Shown here in pieces: positions 8,123 through 16,251 of a DNA stretch of 64,000 nucleotides. The notes beneath the pieces are model-generated. The model did no database searches, had not been told where the DNA came from, and was given only the letters and a program-made list of their open reading frames with translations. Source of the DNA: Paenibacillus sambharensis (lineage in GTDB: Bacteria; Bacillota; Bacilli; Paenibacillales; Paenibacillaceae); the NCBI RefSeq assembly GCF_003233845.1, contig NZ_QKRB01000045.1:1-64000 (forward strand). The letters run 5' to 3'. Each line of letters opens with the position of its first letter. The first letter of the stretch is position 1. The position numbers were made by a program, and so were the translations under genes.

Positions 8123-9189
8123 ACCCAGCGCTTCAGCTCTCCTTGAATAATTCGCCGTCTTTCCCGGATATACTGCCGGATGAAGGACGGCTCTTTTGCA
8201 TATTCCTGATAGCTGAACGGCCTTGTTGGATCCATGCGGACGGCAGGGGTTATTGTCCGGTACATGCTATCTACGACGGAGTTTATGGCAGAGGTGTTGA
8301 AGGGGTGACGCAGCAGTCTGCGCAGCAGCTTGCGGTAGGCAGACCTGTTGGCGGGAATAGAGAGAACCTTCCTAGTCAGTCTGTTATACCCCCTGATGCT
8401 TACCAGTCGGCTGCCGCATGGCTTGCCGAAGCAGTTGCGCCCCCATGTGCCCTCATAATCCCAGGGTATGATCCGGTATTTTCCAGAGCGGGCTTCCTCG
8501 TACAGGGCATAGTTTTGCTCAAAGCCGTCATAGTTTCCGGTTAATACCGCACCGGCCAGCCACCCTAAATAATTGCGGATATCCAGCTTGTGAAGAAGTA
8601 TTCGCTGCAGCTTGGGACCGCTAAGAAGGTTGATGGAGCGGATAAATTGTTCCAGCCTGCGAACTGCCGCTGTTCCGCCTGCCACAAGCTCGTAACCGGA
8701 AAGATGAGCGGGGCCGCTGCTCCGGCTCGAGGGCAGGGAGAAGTCTGCATGATCATTGACCGCATACAGGATGGAACGGAATTGAATCCCCCGTGAGGCG
8801 AAGAAAGCCGTTGAGACAGCTTCGATCTCAAGATAAACGCCGAGCGGCTGGCCGTTGACCATGAGCTGGAAGTGGCGGGTTTTAGGCGCGGGAACCCCAA
8901 TTCTGTTAAAGAAGTGGAAGGATAATGCGTTGCGGATCATGGAGGGATCTTCGTATTCCGCATTCCAATGAAAGGTATGGCCGCCTTTTATCCGCAGCTC
9001 GTAAGATTTCTTGGGACAGCTCCTGGTATGTCCGCCACGGACCATCAGAACAGCTTGATATACCCGCCTGCCGCTTGTCACACTGACAGGTATACGGATT
9101 GATTCGGAAGAATTCCGGTGAATAAGCGCCCATTGAGAGGGCAGGACGGATAGGTGCCGGACGGGCAGCGGGTTGGGGGCGGAAGTCAT
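8119..9189 (-). CDS. cotH: CotH-family spore coat kinase
   Basis: CotH proteins are atypical protein kinases that phosphorylate spore-coat proteins and control assembly of a subset of the coat. This 356-residue protein has the family hallmarks: the basic KKSYELRIK motif near residue 60, GVYLEIE (about 116-122), the catalytic-region GNYDGFEQN, and the metal-binding IPWDYEGTWG. No signal peptide is seen, fitting a mother-cell protein. The start at 9189 has an ideal AGGAGGG site. It overlaps cysK tail to tail. Upstream on the same strand lies a basic repeat protein, and further on are CotF-like genes, so this is a coat locus. Confidence 0.85.
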   Translation of the reverse strand: MTSAPNPLPVRHLSVLPSQWALIHRNSSESIRIPVSVTSGRRVYQAVLMVRGGHTRSCPKKSYELRIKGGHTFHWNAEYEDPSMIRNALSFHFFNRIGVPAPKTRHFQLMVNGQPLGVYLEIEAVSTAFFASRGIQFRSILYAVNDHADFSLPSSRSSGPAHLSGYELVAGGTAAVRRLEQFIRSINLLSGPKLQRILLHKLDIRNYLGWLAGAVLTGNYDGFEQNYALYEEARSGKYRIIPWDYEGTWGRNCFGKPCGSRLVSIRGYNRLTRKVLSIPANRSAYRKLLRRLLRHPFNTSAINSVVDSMYRTITPAVRMDPTRPFSYQEYAKEPSFIRQYIRERRRIIQGELKRWV

Positions 9190-9225
9190 ACAGTTTCCCT
9201 CCTGGGTTGGTACGAATGGTTACAC

Positions 9226-9261
9226 ACAAAAGCCTATCGTCATTGGACGATAGGCTTTTGT
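9226..9261 (-). terminator. Intrinsic terminator, 16-bp perfect stem
   Basis: ACAAAAGCCTATCGTC (9226-9241) pairs perfectly with 9246-9261 around a 4-base loop. It lies 19 bases past the stop of the minus-strand gene at 9281 and separates that gene from cotH. The T run is built into the end of the stem. Confidence 0.85.
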
Positions 9262-9280
9262 AGTAAACAGCATATTCGGA

Positions 9281-9706
9281 TTACTGCTCGCCCGTTCCGC
9301 TCTCATTGGTCACGTACCAATGCGAAGGCCAGTTGCCCTGCTGGTAAGGCCAGTCAATAGTCTGACCGGGCTGGCTGCCAGCCGATCTGCCAGCCGATCT
9401 GCCAGCCGATCTGCCAGCTGACCGGCCAGTCGAGCGGCTGCCTGCACTTTGCTGCCCAGCGGAACGCTGTCCTCCCGAGCGACCGCCGGCGGAATGTCCG
9501 GCCGCCGGAGTGTCGCTTCCCGGAAGCAGCTGCTGCACAGGCGCGCCCCATATGCTGTCTTGGAATTGGGGAATTCCTACCGATTGGGCAGGAGCCTGGG
9601 TGCCTCTGCTTGCAGCGCCTATGCTTTTGTTCAGAACAGGCGATTTAACCTTTTTCTTGACCGTACGCTTACCAGTTATTTTCTTAGGCTTTCTCTTAAT
9701 AGCCAT
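9281..9706 (-). CDS. Basic, low-complexity protein with RSAG repeats (probable spore coat)
   Basis: A 141-residue protein in three parts. The N-terminus is very basic (MAIKRKPKKITGKRTVKKKV). The middle is Gly/Ser/Arg-rich, with (GRSA)n around residues 97-112. The aromatic C-terminus has IDWPYQQGNWPSHWYV. No catalytic motif is present. Low complexity, a Lys/Arg head, and position between cotH and CotF-like genes suggest a coat or CotH-substrate protein: CotH kinases modify Ser residues in such repeats. That is inference. The basic N-terminus resembles that of the large repeat protein at 49804. Start ATG at 9706 has GGAGG 10 bases upstream. Confidence 0.6.
   Translation of the reverse strand: MAIKRKPKKITGKRTVKKKVKSPVLNKSIGAASRGTQAPAQSVGIPQFQDSIWGAPVQQLLPGSDTPAAGHSAGGRSGGQRSAGQQSAGSRSTGRSAGRSAGRSAGRSAGSQPGQTIDWPYQQGNWPSHWYVTNESGTGEQ
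9375..9434 (-). repeat. 12-bp tandem coding repeat
   Basis: On the + strand CTGCCAGCCGAT occurs three times in a row (9375-9410), followed by two diverged units to 9434. Read on the minus strand it encodes the RSAG tetrapeptide array. Confidence 0.85.
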
Positions 9707-9852
9707 GAATGTGATGCCTCCTTCCTTGTCCTCTATAAACTATGAATCAAATGTGAGCGGGTAAACGGGCAATTCGCATATTTTACAAGAAACAGGCAGC
9801 ATCCCGGTCCGATCAAGCTTGTCCCACATATCGTTATAGGAGAAAGGCTGGG

Positions 9853-10581
9853 ATGAAGGAGGCCACGCAGGAGATGACTGTTACCGGAAAGGAATGGCTC
9901 CAGTGTCAGGTCGAATTGCAGCTGGCAGGTGCGGAAAAGACACTTCTGGGAACATTGGCTGAGCTGGGGACTGACATGGCGGTGGTGGTGCATAGCAGCG
10001 GGAAGCCGTTCTATGTTCCTCTTCCTCAGATCAGAAGAATGAAGCTTAAGGAGCAGTGTGCCAATCCCTGCGACGGGCTAGTGGAGAAGGCAATAGCGGA
10101 GTACCCGGACTTGCTCGGCAGAGCCCGTACAGAAGGTAATGCAATTTCATACCGGAAGATGCTCCTTCACGCGAAAGGTATGTTCACGGAAGCAGTGCTG
10201 AACGGAGCGAATGCGGTCTTAAGCGGCTATTTGTCTAGCATCATGAATGACTACCTGGTCTTTTATTCCCCGGTATGGCAAACCGTTATGGTCCGGCTTG
10301 ACCGGATCTGCTATATTTCTCCCTTCAGGGAAGGGGCAGCCCCATTCAATCTGCCGCCGGAGCAGCTGCCGCTTCGCCCGTCTTCCTTGACGCTTGCCCG
10401 GGCGTTTGAGCAGCAGCTGCAGAAGATGGCGGGGCGGGTCGTTTCCTTTAATCTGGATACAGGGCGAGGAGCAACAGGCATGCTTATCCGTGCAGAGGAT
10501 AAGATGATTTGGCTGTGTACGGTAACGGGCCGGATGGAATGGCTGCATGCAAGCAGTATTAGCAGTGTGCATCTGCCTTAG
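9853..10581 (+). CDS. Protein of three DUF2642-like repeats (probable spore protein)
   Basis: A 242-residue soluble protein without signal or membrane segments. Three segments share a pattern 'G-x-L...MAVVVH/YLVFYS...Y/V-P/R-L-xx-I': residues about 31-64 (LLGTLAELGTDMAVVV), 120-158 (VLSGYLSSIMNDYLVFYS) and 195-240 (VVSFNLDTGRGATGMLI). This resembles the short beta-barrel DUF2642 repeats seen in Bacillales sporulation proteins. The start at ATG 9853 has GGAGAAAGG upstream. It sits between the basic RSAG protein and CotF-like genes, supporting a spore role. Function unknown; the repeat assignment is by eye and moderate. Confidence 0.55.
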   Translation: MKEATQEMTVTGKEWLQCQVELQLAGAEKTLLGTLAELGTDMAVVVHSSGKPFYVPLPQIRRMKLKEQCANPCDGLVEKAIAEYPDLLGRARTEGNAISYRKMLLHAKGMFTEAVLNGANAVLSGYLSSIMNDYLVFYSPVWQTVMVRLDRICYISPFREGAAPFNLPPEQLPLRPSSLTLARAFEQQLQKMAGRVVSFNLDTGRGATGMLIRAEDKMIWLCTVTGRMEWLHASSISSVHLP

Positions 10582-10702
10582 AGCAGGACGGCTGCCAGGT
10601 CATTGAAAGTTTTGGCGTCCCTACGGGCGCATACATATTCCGCCAGCAGGCGGGAATCCTACTCGTGCAGGATTAATTTGGATGCCGGAAGGGGGAGAAA
10701 GC

Positions 10703-10915
10703 ATGATGCAGATGACGGTTAAGGAACTGGAATATATCGCAGACTCGCTGTCGAACGAGAATTTGCTCATCAAGCAGTGTGCCGTGGCAGCAGCGGCAGC
10801 AGGAAACCCGGCGATCCGTCAGACCTGTTCGCAGATGATTGAGGTGCACAGACAGCATTACGCATTGCTTCTTAACATGCTTGAGCAGCATCAACAGACT
10901 GCTCCTGGCCATTAA
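10703..10915 (+). CDS. Small CotF-like spore coat protein
   Basis: A 70-residue helical protein (MMQMTVKELEYIADSLSNEN...), similar in layout to the short partner of CotF pairs in Paenibacillus/Bacillus: a helix containing ELEYIADSLSNENLLIKQC, an Ala-rich turn, and a second helix ending in HYALLLNMLEQH. ATG 10703 follows GGGGGAG; an in-frame ATG 7 codons earlier has no site. Its proximity to the larger CotF-like gene (35 bases) suggests one transcription unit and a joint role in the coat. Confidence 0.65.
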   Translation: MMQMTVKELEYIADSLSNENLLIKQCAVAAAAAGNPAIRQTCSQMIEVHRQHYALLLNMLEQHQQTAPGH

Positions 10916-10950
10916 GCAGGATTAGACAAGCTCTGAATAACGGAAGGAAG

Positions 10951-11676
10951 ATGAACGTGGAACATACCAGATCGCAAAACAATTTGCAGCAGTACCAGCA
11001 GAATATGATGCGCCAGCTTCATAATCAGACCTTGGAGCAGCCTGGACAGAACCGGCAGCAGACTGAAGATAACAGGCCGATTCCTTATGCATCGTCTGTC
11101 GTCCAGCATTATAATCAGGCGGACAGCGGCCGCAGCCATTACCAGGGCAATCAGCATAACAGCGGCCAGCACACTGTACAACAGCAACAGCAGCAACAGC
11201 AAGGCATGCAGCAGCATTACAGCCAGCACTACAGCCAGCAGTATACCGGCCAGGTTCATGCTCCAGAAGACCAGCATCGTCAGGCATTAATGTCAGATGC
11301 TGATATGGCGGGAACTATTCTTGCGGACCTGAAGCGGGTATCCCGCGAATATGCGACAGCTGTCACGGAGGCCGCTTGCCCGGAAATCAGAAGAGGGTTC
11401 AATGACCTTCTGTCAAGCACGCTGCAGCTTCAGGGAAAGCTGTATGAACTGATGCGCGACCAGCACATGTACAGCACGCCTTCAGCAGCGGCACGGAATG
11501 AGATTTCCAGCAAGCTGGAGAACAATCGTAATGAAGCTGGCCAGACCGAGCACTACCTTCATCAGCTGGGGCTTCTGGGCGGCGTATCGCATGCCTTGCA
11601 GCCTTACGCGGTTACAGAGGCGAATGACGGACGGCGTCCTGGGACAGAGGGCAGCCATCAACCAGTATACATGTAA
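10951..11676 (+). CDS. CotF-family spore coat protein, Gln-rich N-terminus
   Basis: A 241-residue protein. Residues 1-110 are Gln/His/Tyr-rich and low in complexity (a run of eight glutamines around 77-84, then QHYSQHYSQQY). Residues 113-175 form the recognisable coat-F core: LMSDADMAGTILADLKRVSR, then EYATAVTEAACPEIRRGFND and LYELMRDQHMY. CotF-type proteins are structural components of the spore coat made in the mother cell. The last about 40 residues are unique. A terminator follows at once, closing this coat group. The Gln-rich part could vary in length between strains. Confidence 0.8.
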   Translation: MNVEHTRSQNNLQQYQQNMMRQLHNQTLEQPGQNRQQTEDNRPIPYASSVVQHYNQADSGRSHYQGNQHNSGQHTVQQQQQQQQGMQQHYSQHYSQQYTGQVHAPEDQHRQALMSDADMAGTILADLKRVSREYATAVTEAACPEIRRGFNDLLSSTLQLQGKLYELMRDQHMYSTPSAAARNEISSKLENNRNEAGQTEHYLHQLGLLGGVSHALQPYAVTEANDGRRPGTEGSHQPVYM

Positions 11677-11682
11677 GCAAGG

Positions 11683-11726
11683 AACCGGCCGGCTGCTTCT
11701 CTGAAGAGGGCGACGGCCGGTTTCTT
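11683..11726 (+). terminator. Intrinsic terminator after the CotF-like gene
   Basis: AACCGGCCG (11683-11691) pairs with CGGCCGGTT (11714-11722), followed by TCTTTT. It starts 7 bases after the stop codon. Confidence 0.85.
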
Positions 11727-11993
11727 TTGACTTCATAATTATTACATAACAGGTAAAATAGTCAAAAGTCCCGGCCTGCTGCACGCATCTGAAAACTGTG
11801 GCGGAAATCTGCTTGTGATTTCGACAAAATACGACCGAAACCAGCGTCTATCCCGCCGATAGTCTTGTTTGTTTTTCGTTTAAGCGGGCCGTTCGAAGCA
11901 ACTTTCCCGGAGGGTTTTTTTATTTTGCAGAAAACGTGCTATCGTTGTAATATAGGAATAACAATTGCAGACGGTAGCAGGAGGGTGCAGAAA
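11727..11993 (+). promoter_or_regulatory. Upstream region of the alaR-like gene with sigma-A-type promoter
   Basis: TTGCAG (11925-11930), 17 bases, then TAATAT (11948-11953) form a plausible sigma-A promoter ending 40 bases before the GTG start. The remaining about 200 bases contain no gene that I can support. Confidence 0.45.
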
Positions 11994-12485
11994 GTGGATG
12001 AATTGAAACGTAAAGTTCTTGAGCTGTTGAAGGAAGACGCCAGAAGAGATACGGCTCTCATTGCCACGATGCTGGGTGTGCCGGAGGATCAGGTAGCGAA
12101 GGCTGTCAAGGAAATGGAAGACGACCATGTCATCGTCAAGTATACTGCGGTTGTGAATGGCAGCAAGGTGGATAACGATAAGGTAACGGCGTTGATTGAA
12201 GTTCAGATTACACCGGAACGCGGCCGCGGATTTGACTACCTCGCAGAACGCATCTACCTGTACCCGGAAGTGAAATCCGTTTATCTGATGTCAGGCGCCT
12301 ATGATCTTCTCGTCGAGGTAGAGGGGAAAAACCTGAAGGAAGTGGCTTCCTTCGTATCGAACAAATTGTCTCCGCTGGAGTCGATATTATCAACCAAGAC
12401 TTTCTTCATTCTCAAAAAATACAAACAGGACGGCATAATCTTCGAAGAGACCGAAGGCGATCATCGTCTGGTCATATCGCCGTAA
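11994..12485 (+). CDS. alaR: Lrp/AsnC-family transcriptional regulator
   Basis: A 163-residue feast/famine regulator. The N-terminal 60 residues are a winged helix-turn-helix (ELLKEDARRDTALIATMLGV) and the rest is a RAM ligand-binding domain (VTALIEVQITPERGRGFDYL, then LMSGAYDLLVEVEG). The start is GTG 11994 with AGGAGGG 8 bases upstream; the frame is open further up but without a site. It sits 12 bases before a class I aminotransferase, the same order as B. subtilis alaR-alaT (yugG-yugH), in which the regulator controls alanine transaminase. The symbol rests on that arrangement. An amino-acid effector, probably alanine, is inference. Confidence 0.8.
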   Translation: MDELKRKVLELLKEDARRDTALIATMLGVPEDQVAKAVKEMEDDHVIVKYTAVVNGSKVDNDKVTALIEVQITPERGRGFDYLAERIYLYPEVKSVYLMSGAYDLLVEVEGKNLKEVASFVSNKLSPLESILSTKTFFILKKYKQDGIIFEETEGDHRLVISP

Positions 12486-12497
12486 AGGGTGGTTCCC

Positions 12498-13709
12498 ATG
12501 ATGAACGAGACAGTACGGCAGCCTCTGCAGCAGCGGGGGTCCATGACCGAATATTTGAATAAAGAGGCGCGTGCGATCAAGCCCTCGGGAATCCGCAAGT
12601 TTTTTGATCTTGTCAGCGGACGCAAGGACATCATAACGCTTGGGGTTGGCGAACCTGATTTTATAACCCCGTGGCATGTGCGTGAAGCCTGTGTATACTC
12701 GCTGGAGAGAGGCAAGACCCAGTACACATCCAATGCCGGCATGCCCGAGCTTCGTGAAGCGATTGGCCAATACCTGAACGACCGGTTTGCCGTTCCTTAC
12801 GATCCGGCCAAGGAAATTCTCGTAACAGTAGGCGGCAGCGAGGCGATTGATCTTGCGCTGCGTGCGCTTGTGGCGCCAGGTGATGAAATACTGATCCCCG
12901 AGCCTTGCTACATCTCGTATTCGCCGATTACGGCGCTTGGCGGCGGCGTGCCGGTTGGGGTTGAAACCTTTGCCAAGGATAACTTCAAGCTTCGTGCTGA
13001 CCAGCTGGAAGCGGCGATTACTCCCCGTTCGAAGGTACTGATCCTGTGCTACCCGAGCAATCCGACCGGCGGAACAATGACCCGTGAGGACTGGCTGCCG
13101 ATCGCTGAACTGGTGGAGAAGCATGACCTGATTGTCATCTCGGATGAAATCTACGCAGAGCTTACTTATGATTCCAATCATGTCAGCTTTGCCTCGCTTC
13201 CTGGCATGAAGGACCGTACTATACTGGTCAGCGGCTTCTCGAAGGCATTTGCCATGACAGGCTGGCGGATGGGTTATGCATGCGGCCACCAGGATCTGAT
13301 CGGGGCGATGCTGAAAATTCACCAGTACACGGTCATGTGTGCACCTGTTATGGGCCAGGTAGCAGCGCTTGAAGCGCTCACGAACGGTATGGAAGAGAAG
13401 GACCGGATGGTGGAATCCTATAACCAGCGGCGGCGCCTGATCGTGAAAGGGTTCCGCGAGATTGGGCTGGAATGCCACGAGCCGCAGGGCGCCTTCTATG
13501 CCTTCCCATCAATTCAATCTACTGGTCTGGATTCCGAGACGTTTGCTGAGCGGCTTCTGCTTGAAGCGAAGGTTGCTGCTGTTCCCGGCAATGTATTCGG
13601 ACTTGGGGGAGAAGGACATCTGCGCTGTTCCTACGCAACTTCCGTTGCGCAGCTGACAGAGGCATTGGAGAAAATTGGAGAGTTTGTCGAAAAAGTCAAG
13701 AAATCTTGA
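12498..13709 (+). CDS. alaT: Class I/II aminotransferase, alanine transaminase-like
   Basis: A 403-residue fold-type I PLP enzyme. GGSEAIDLALRAL is the PLP-binding segment, YPSNPTGG the conserved Asn-Pro loop, DEIYAEL the Asp that holds the pyridine nitrogen, and SGFSKAFAMTGWRMGY contains the Schiff-base Lys249. Family members use alanine, aspartate or aromatic amino acids. The tight link to the Lrp-type regulator supports alanine transaminase (pyruvate + glutamate = alanine + 2-oxoglutarate). The start at 12498 has AAAGG upstream. It shares the promoter of the regulator. Confidence 0.8.
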   Translation: MMNETVRQPLQQRGSMTEYLNKEARAIKPSGIRKFFDLVSGRKDIITLGVGEPDFITPWHVREACVYSLERGKTQYTSNAGMPELREAIGQYLNDRFAVPYDPAKEILVTVGGSEAIDLALRALVAPGDEILIPEPCYISYSPITALGGGVPVGVETFAKDNFKLRADQLEAAITPRSKVLILCYPSNPTGGTMTREDWLPIAELVEKHDLIVISDEIYAELTYDSNHVSFASLPGMKDRTILVSGFSKAFAMTGWRMGYACGHQDLIGAMLKIHQYTVMCAPVMGQVAALEALTNGMEEKDRMVESYNQRRRLIVKGFREIGLECHEPQGAFYAFPSIQSTGLDSETFAERLLLEAKVAAVPGNVFGLGGEGHLRCSYATSVAQLTEALEKIGEFVEKVKKS

Positions 13710-13739
13710 AATTTTTGATAGGCAATCCGGTCTCTAACC

Positions 13740-13748
13740 TGATATAAT
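13740..13748 (+). promoter_or_regulatory. Extended -10 promoter for the Spo0E-like gene
   Basis: TGATATAAT (13740-13748) is a perfect TATAAT with the TG extension. TTGATA (13715-13720) is too far upstream (22 bases) to be a normal -35. Confidence 0.45.
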
Positions 13749-13809
13749 TTAACAAAGTTATGCAGATCGTGATGTCGCTTGCGCAGCAGGAGCCAGGGAG
13801 GGAGAGACA

Positions 13810-14046
13810 ATGCCACATACCGGGAAGGACCGGCCATCGACAGGCCGGAACGGACGGACAGCCAGAACGTTGTCTTCACCCATTCATTCACTGGAGGATG
13901 AAATCTACGTGCTGCGGAGGAAGATGGAGATGACCTATCTGGAGGAAGCGTCCTTCAGTGCGGACAGGGTCATTGAACTCAGCCGGAAGCTGGATATCAA
14001 GATTAACGAATATATGCGGTACAAGCAGCTGTGCTCAAACGGCTGA
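13810..14046 (+). CDS. Spo0E-family aspartyl-phosphate phosphatase
   Basis: A 78-residue protein. Its C-terminal half has two helices with the family signature S-x-x-L-D (SRKLD, residues 58-62) followed by IKINEYMRY. Spo0E-type proteins dephosphorylate Spo0A~P and so delay sporulation. The first 25 residues are polar and basic (HTGKDRPSTGRNGRTART) and not part of the family core. The start ATG has GGAGGGAG upstream. It is a single-gene unit with its own promoter and terminator. Confidence 0.85.
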   Translation: MPHTGKDRPSTGRNGRTARTLSSPIHSLEDEIYVLRRKMEMTYLEEASFSADRVIELSRKLDIKINEYMRYKQLCSNG

Positions 14047-14064
14047 GCAGCTGTGCCGCCAATG

Positions 14065-14089
14065 GAAGCTCCCGCTGGGAGCTTCTTTT
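14065..14089 (+). terminator. Intrinsic terminator after the Spo0E-like gene
   Basis: GAAGCTCCC (14065-14073), loop GCT, GGGAGCTTC (14077-14085), then TTTT. Confidence 0.85.
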
Positions 14090-14181
14090 GTATGAACAGG
14101 AGAATGGGGCGGGACGGATATGCTATAGTGGTATTTATAAGGATTGAGATTGTTTACATACTGAGAGGAGCGGTAAAGCCA

Positions 14182-14757
14182 ATGAAATTATATACTCGCA
14201 CTGGCGATAAGGGACAAACCTCAATTAAAGGCGGACGGGTCAGCAAGGATGATGTCCGGATTGAGGCATATGGCACAATTGATGAGCTGAACGCTTTCGT
14301 AGGACAGACGGCTGCAGTCCTGGGACGTTCCGGCAAGCTGGATGACCTTGCTGCAGAGCTGATCGGTATCCAGCAGGAGCTGTTCGACTGCGGTTCGGAT
14401 TTGGCTTTTGCCAAAGAGCCTTCCGTTTACAAGGTTGGTCCTGAGCCGGCTGCCAGACTGGAAGAGAGAATTGACGTCCTAATTACGGAGGCGCCGGAAA
14501 TTACAAGGTTTATTCTTCCTGGGGGCTCCGAAGAGGCATCGCTGCTGCATGTTTGCCGTACCGTGTGCCGGCGTGCTGAACGAAGAGTGGTTACCCTGGC
14601 TGCCGAGCATGAAATTAATGGTGAGGCAGCGAAATATATCAACCGGCTGTCGGATTACTTCTTCGCAGCGGCCCGGGCTGCCAATGCCCGCTTAAGCGTA
14701 CCGGATGTCGAGTATGTCCGCAGTGCGGAAGTATTCCGCAAGCCAAAATCCAAATGA
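14182..14757 (+). CDS. Cob(I)alamin adenosyltransferase, PduO type
   Basis: Transfers the 5'-deoxyadenosyl group of ATP to cob(I)alamin to give adenosylcobalamin, in the cytoplasm. The 191-residue chain has the PduO N-terminal ATP motif YTRTGDKGQTSIKGGR, the conserved EAYGTIDELNAFVG, and the C-terminal VCRTVCRRAERRV and YINRLSDYFFAAARA. Start ATG 14182 has GAGGAG upstream; the frame is open for 43 more codons without a site. An extended -10 (TGCTATAGT, 14121-14129) is a candidate promoter. It overlaps the pseudouridine synthase gene by 4 bases (ATGA), so the two are translationally coupled, with no obvious functional link. Confidence 0.9.
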   Translation: MKLYTRTGDKGQTSIKGGRVSKDDVRIEAYGTIDELNAFVGQTAAVLGRSGKLDDLAAELIGIQQELFDCGSDLAFAKEPSVYKVGPEPAARLEERIDVLITEAPEITRFILPGGSEEASLLHVCRTVCRRAERRVVTLAAEHEINGEAAKYINRLSDYFFAAARAANARLSVPDVEYVRSAEVFRKPKSK

Positions 14758-15722
14758 CGGACAAGTATTACAGCCCGATAACCTGGACAGTTGGCCCGGA
14801 GGATTCGGGCAAGCAGGTGAGGACGGTACTGGAGCGCAGGCTTGGCGTTTCCCGCAAGCTGCTGTCCCGACTGAAGCTGACGGAGGAAGGGCTTACCCTC
14901 AATGGCGGGCGGGTATATACCACGGCGTTGGTAGAAGAAGGGGACGAGCTGGCGCTGCGGATGGAGCGCGAGCAGTCAGACGACATTTTACCGCAGGAGA
15001 TGCCGCTTGATATCGTCTATGAGGATGAATACCTCCTGCTTGTCAACAAGGAGGCCGGTGTGATTGTGCATCCGACGCACGGCCATTATACGGGCACGCT
15101 GGCTAACGGCATTGTTCATCACTGGCGGCAGAAGGGGGAGACGGTCCGTTTCCGTCCGATTCACCGGCTGGATCAGGAAACGTCGGGGCTTGTCGCCGTC
15201 GCCAAGAATCCCTACATTCATCAGCAGCTGTCCGAGCAAATGCAGCGGGGAGAGATTGGCAAGTCATATATTGCCTTCGTCTTTGGCAGGCCCGAGCCAT
15301 CAGCTGCTACCATTGATGCGCCGATTGACCGGAATCCGGACGATCCTCACTACCGTATTGTCACACCATCAGGCTACCGGTCTGTCACGCATTATCAGAC
15401 ACTTGCAGTGTATGGAAAAGAGGAAGCCTCGAAGGTTGCGCTGCAGCTTGAGACGGGCCGTACTCATCAGATTCGGGTTCATATGCAGCATATCGGCTGC
15501 GCGCTGCTTGGAGATAAAATGTACCACCCGGCGGTTGAGAATCAAGCTGAGTTAAGAGAACGTGCAGAGCAGCTGATTACACGCCATTGCCTGCATGCGG
15601 CAGAGCTGTCCTTCACGCATCCAATGACAAGGCAGCAGATGATCTTCCAGGCCCGTCTGCCCGAGGATCTTCGGCTACTGGAGCATGAGCTGCGCAAGCT
15701 GGAACAGCCGGCACAGCAGTGA
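14754..15722 (+). CDS. RluA-family pseudouridine synthase
   Basis: Converts uridine to pseudouridine in rRNA or tRNA. In the 322-residue protein, residues about 15-75 look like an S4-type RNA-binding domain (VRTVLERRLGVSRKLLSRLK). The catalytic domain carries the active-site HRLDQETSGL (catalytic Asp) and ETGRTHQIRVHMQHIGCALLGD. It belongs to the RluD/RluC-like branch, and the exact target nucleotide cannot be read from sequence. The start overlaps the preceding stop (ATGA). Confidence 0.88.
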   Translation: MTDKYYSPITWTVGPEDSGKQVRTVLERRLGVSRKLLSRLKLTEEGLTLNGGRVYTTALVEEGDELALRMEREQSDDILPQEMPLDIVYEDEYLLLVNKEAGVIVHPTHGHYTGTLANGIVHHWRQKGETVRFRPIHRLDQETSGLVAVAKNPYIHQQLSEQMQRGEIGKSYIAFVFGRPEPSAATIDAPIDRNPDDPHYRIVTPSGYRSVTHYQTLAVYGKEEASKVALQLETGRTHQIRVHMQHIGCALLGDKMYHPAVENQAELRERAEQLITRHCLHAAELSFTHPMTRQQMIFQARLPEDLRLLEHELRKLEQPAQQ

Positions 15723-15758
15723 CAACGATAATTTTTTGAAGGGAAGGATTTGGAGAAG

Positions 15759-16124
15759 ATGAGTAAAACGTTAAAAGTCTATTACTACCCAAAATGCGGC
15801 ACCTGCCGCAATGCGTTGAAATGGCTGGAGGCTAGAGGCTTTGAGCTGGAGCTGCAGAATCTGTTCGAGCAGGCGCCAACTGAAGGTGAAATCAGGGAGT
15901 GGCTGGAGCTGAGCGGTCTGGATGTGAAGAAGTTCTTCAACACCTCCGGCGAGGTTTACAAGGAACAGCAGCTTAAGGACAAGCTGCCTGGTATGACACA
16001 GGAAGAGAAGGTTGCCGCCTTAGCAGCCAACGGCAGATTGGTTAAGCGTCCGGTTGTGACCGATGGCAGCCGGTTGACGGTTGGCTTCAAGGAAGCTGAG
16101 TTTGAGCAGGTGTGGGCTGAGTAA
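15759..16124 (+). CDS. ArsC/Spx-like thioredoxin-fold protein (YusI type)
   Basis: A 121-residue protein of the arsenate reductase-related family. The thioredoxin-fold start VYYYPKCGTCRNALKWLEA has a CxxC (CGTC). Later blocks LKDKLPGMTQEEKVAALAAN and RLVKRPVVTDGSRLTVGF are typical of the YffB/YusI group rather than true Spx regulators or plasmid arsenate reductases. A redox role is likely; the substrate is unknown. ATG 15759 is preferred; an upstream TTG (15750) is possible. It follows the pseudouridine synthase by 36 bases. Confidence 0.8.
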   Translation: MSKTLKVYYYPKCGTCRNALKWLEARGFELELQNLFEQAPTEGEIREWLELSGLDVKKFFNTSGEVYKEQQLKDKLPGMTQEEKVAALAANGRLVKRPVVTDGSRLTVGFKEAEFEQVWAE

Positions 16125-16251
16125 GGGTTAACTATTTCCGGGGAAATGAATGTTTAAGCAAGTGGTGTAAGGAAACCGGGCTGATTAGGGTATGTGCCGC
16201 TCGGTTCCTGCTGGGAATAACCGATTTAGGGGAATGGGTGGTTAGACTTCT

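Noticed and set aside
8071-8544. 157-codon + strand frame opposite cotH
   Set aside because: It overlaps the end of cysK and the well-supported CotH gene; composition is that of an antisense shadow.
9375-9434. CRISPR-like short direct repeats
   Set aside because: A 12-bp unit in tandem with no spacers, encoding RSAG in a supported gene.
11837-11862. Sigma-D-like motif GAAA-N14-GCCGATAG
   Set aside because: Two mismatches and wrong context: the next gene is an Lrp-type regulator, not a motility gene, and a sigma-A-type promoter lies closer.
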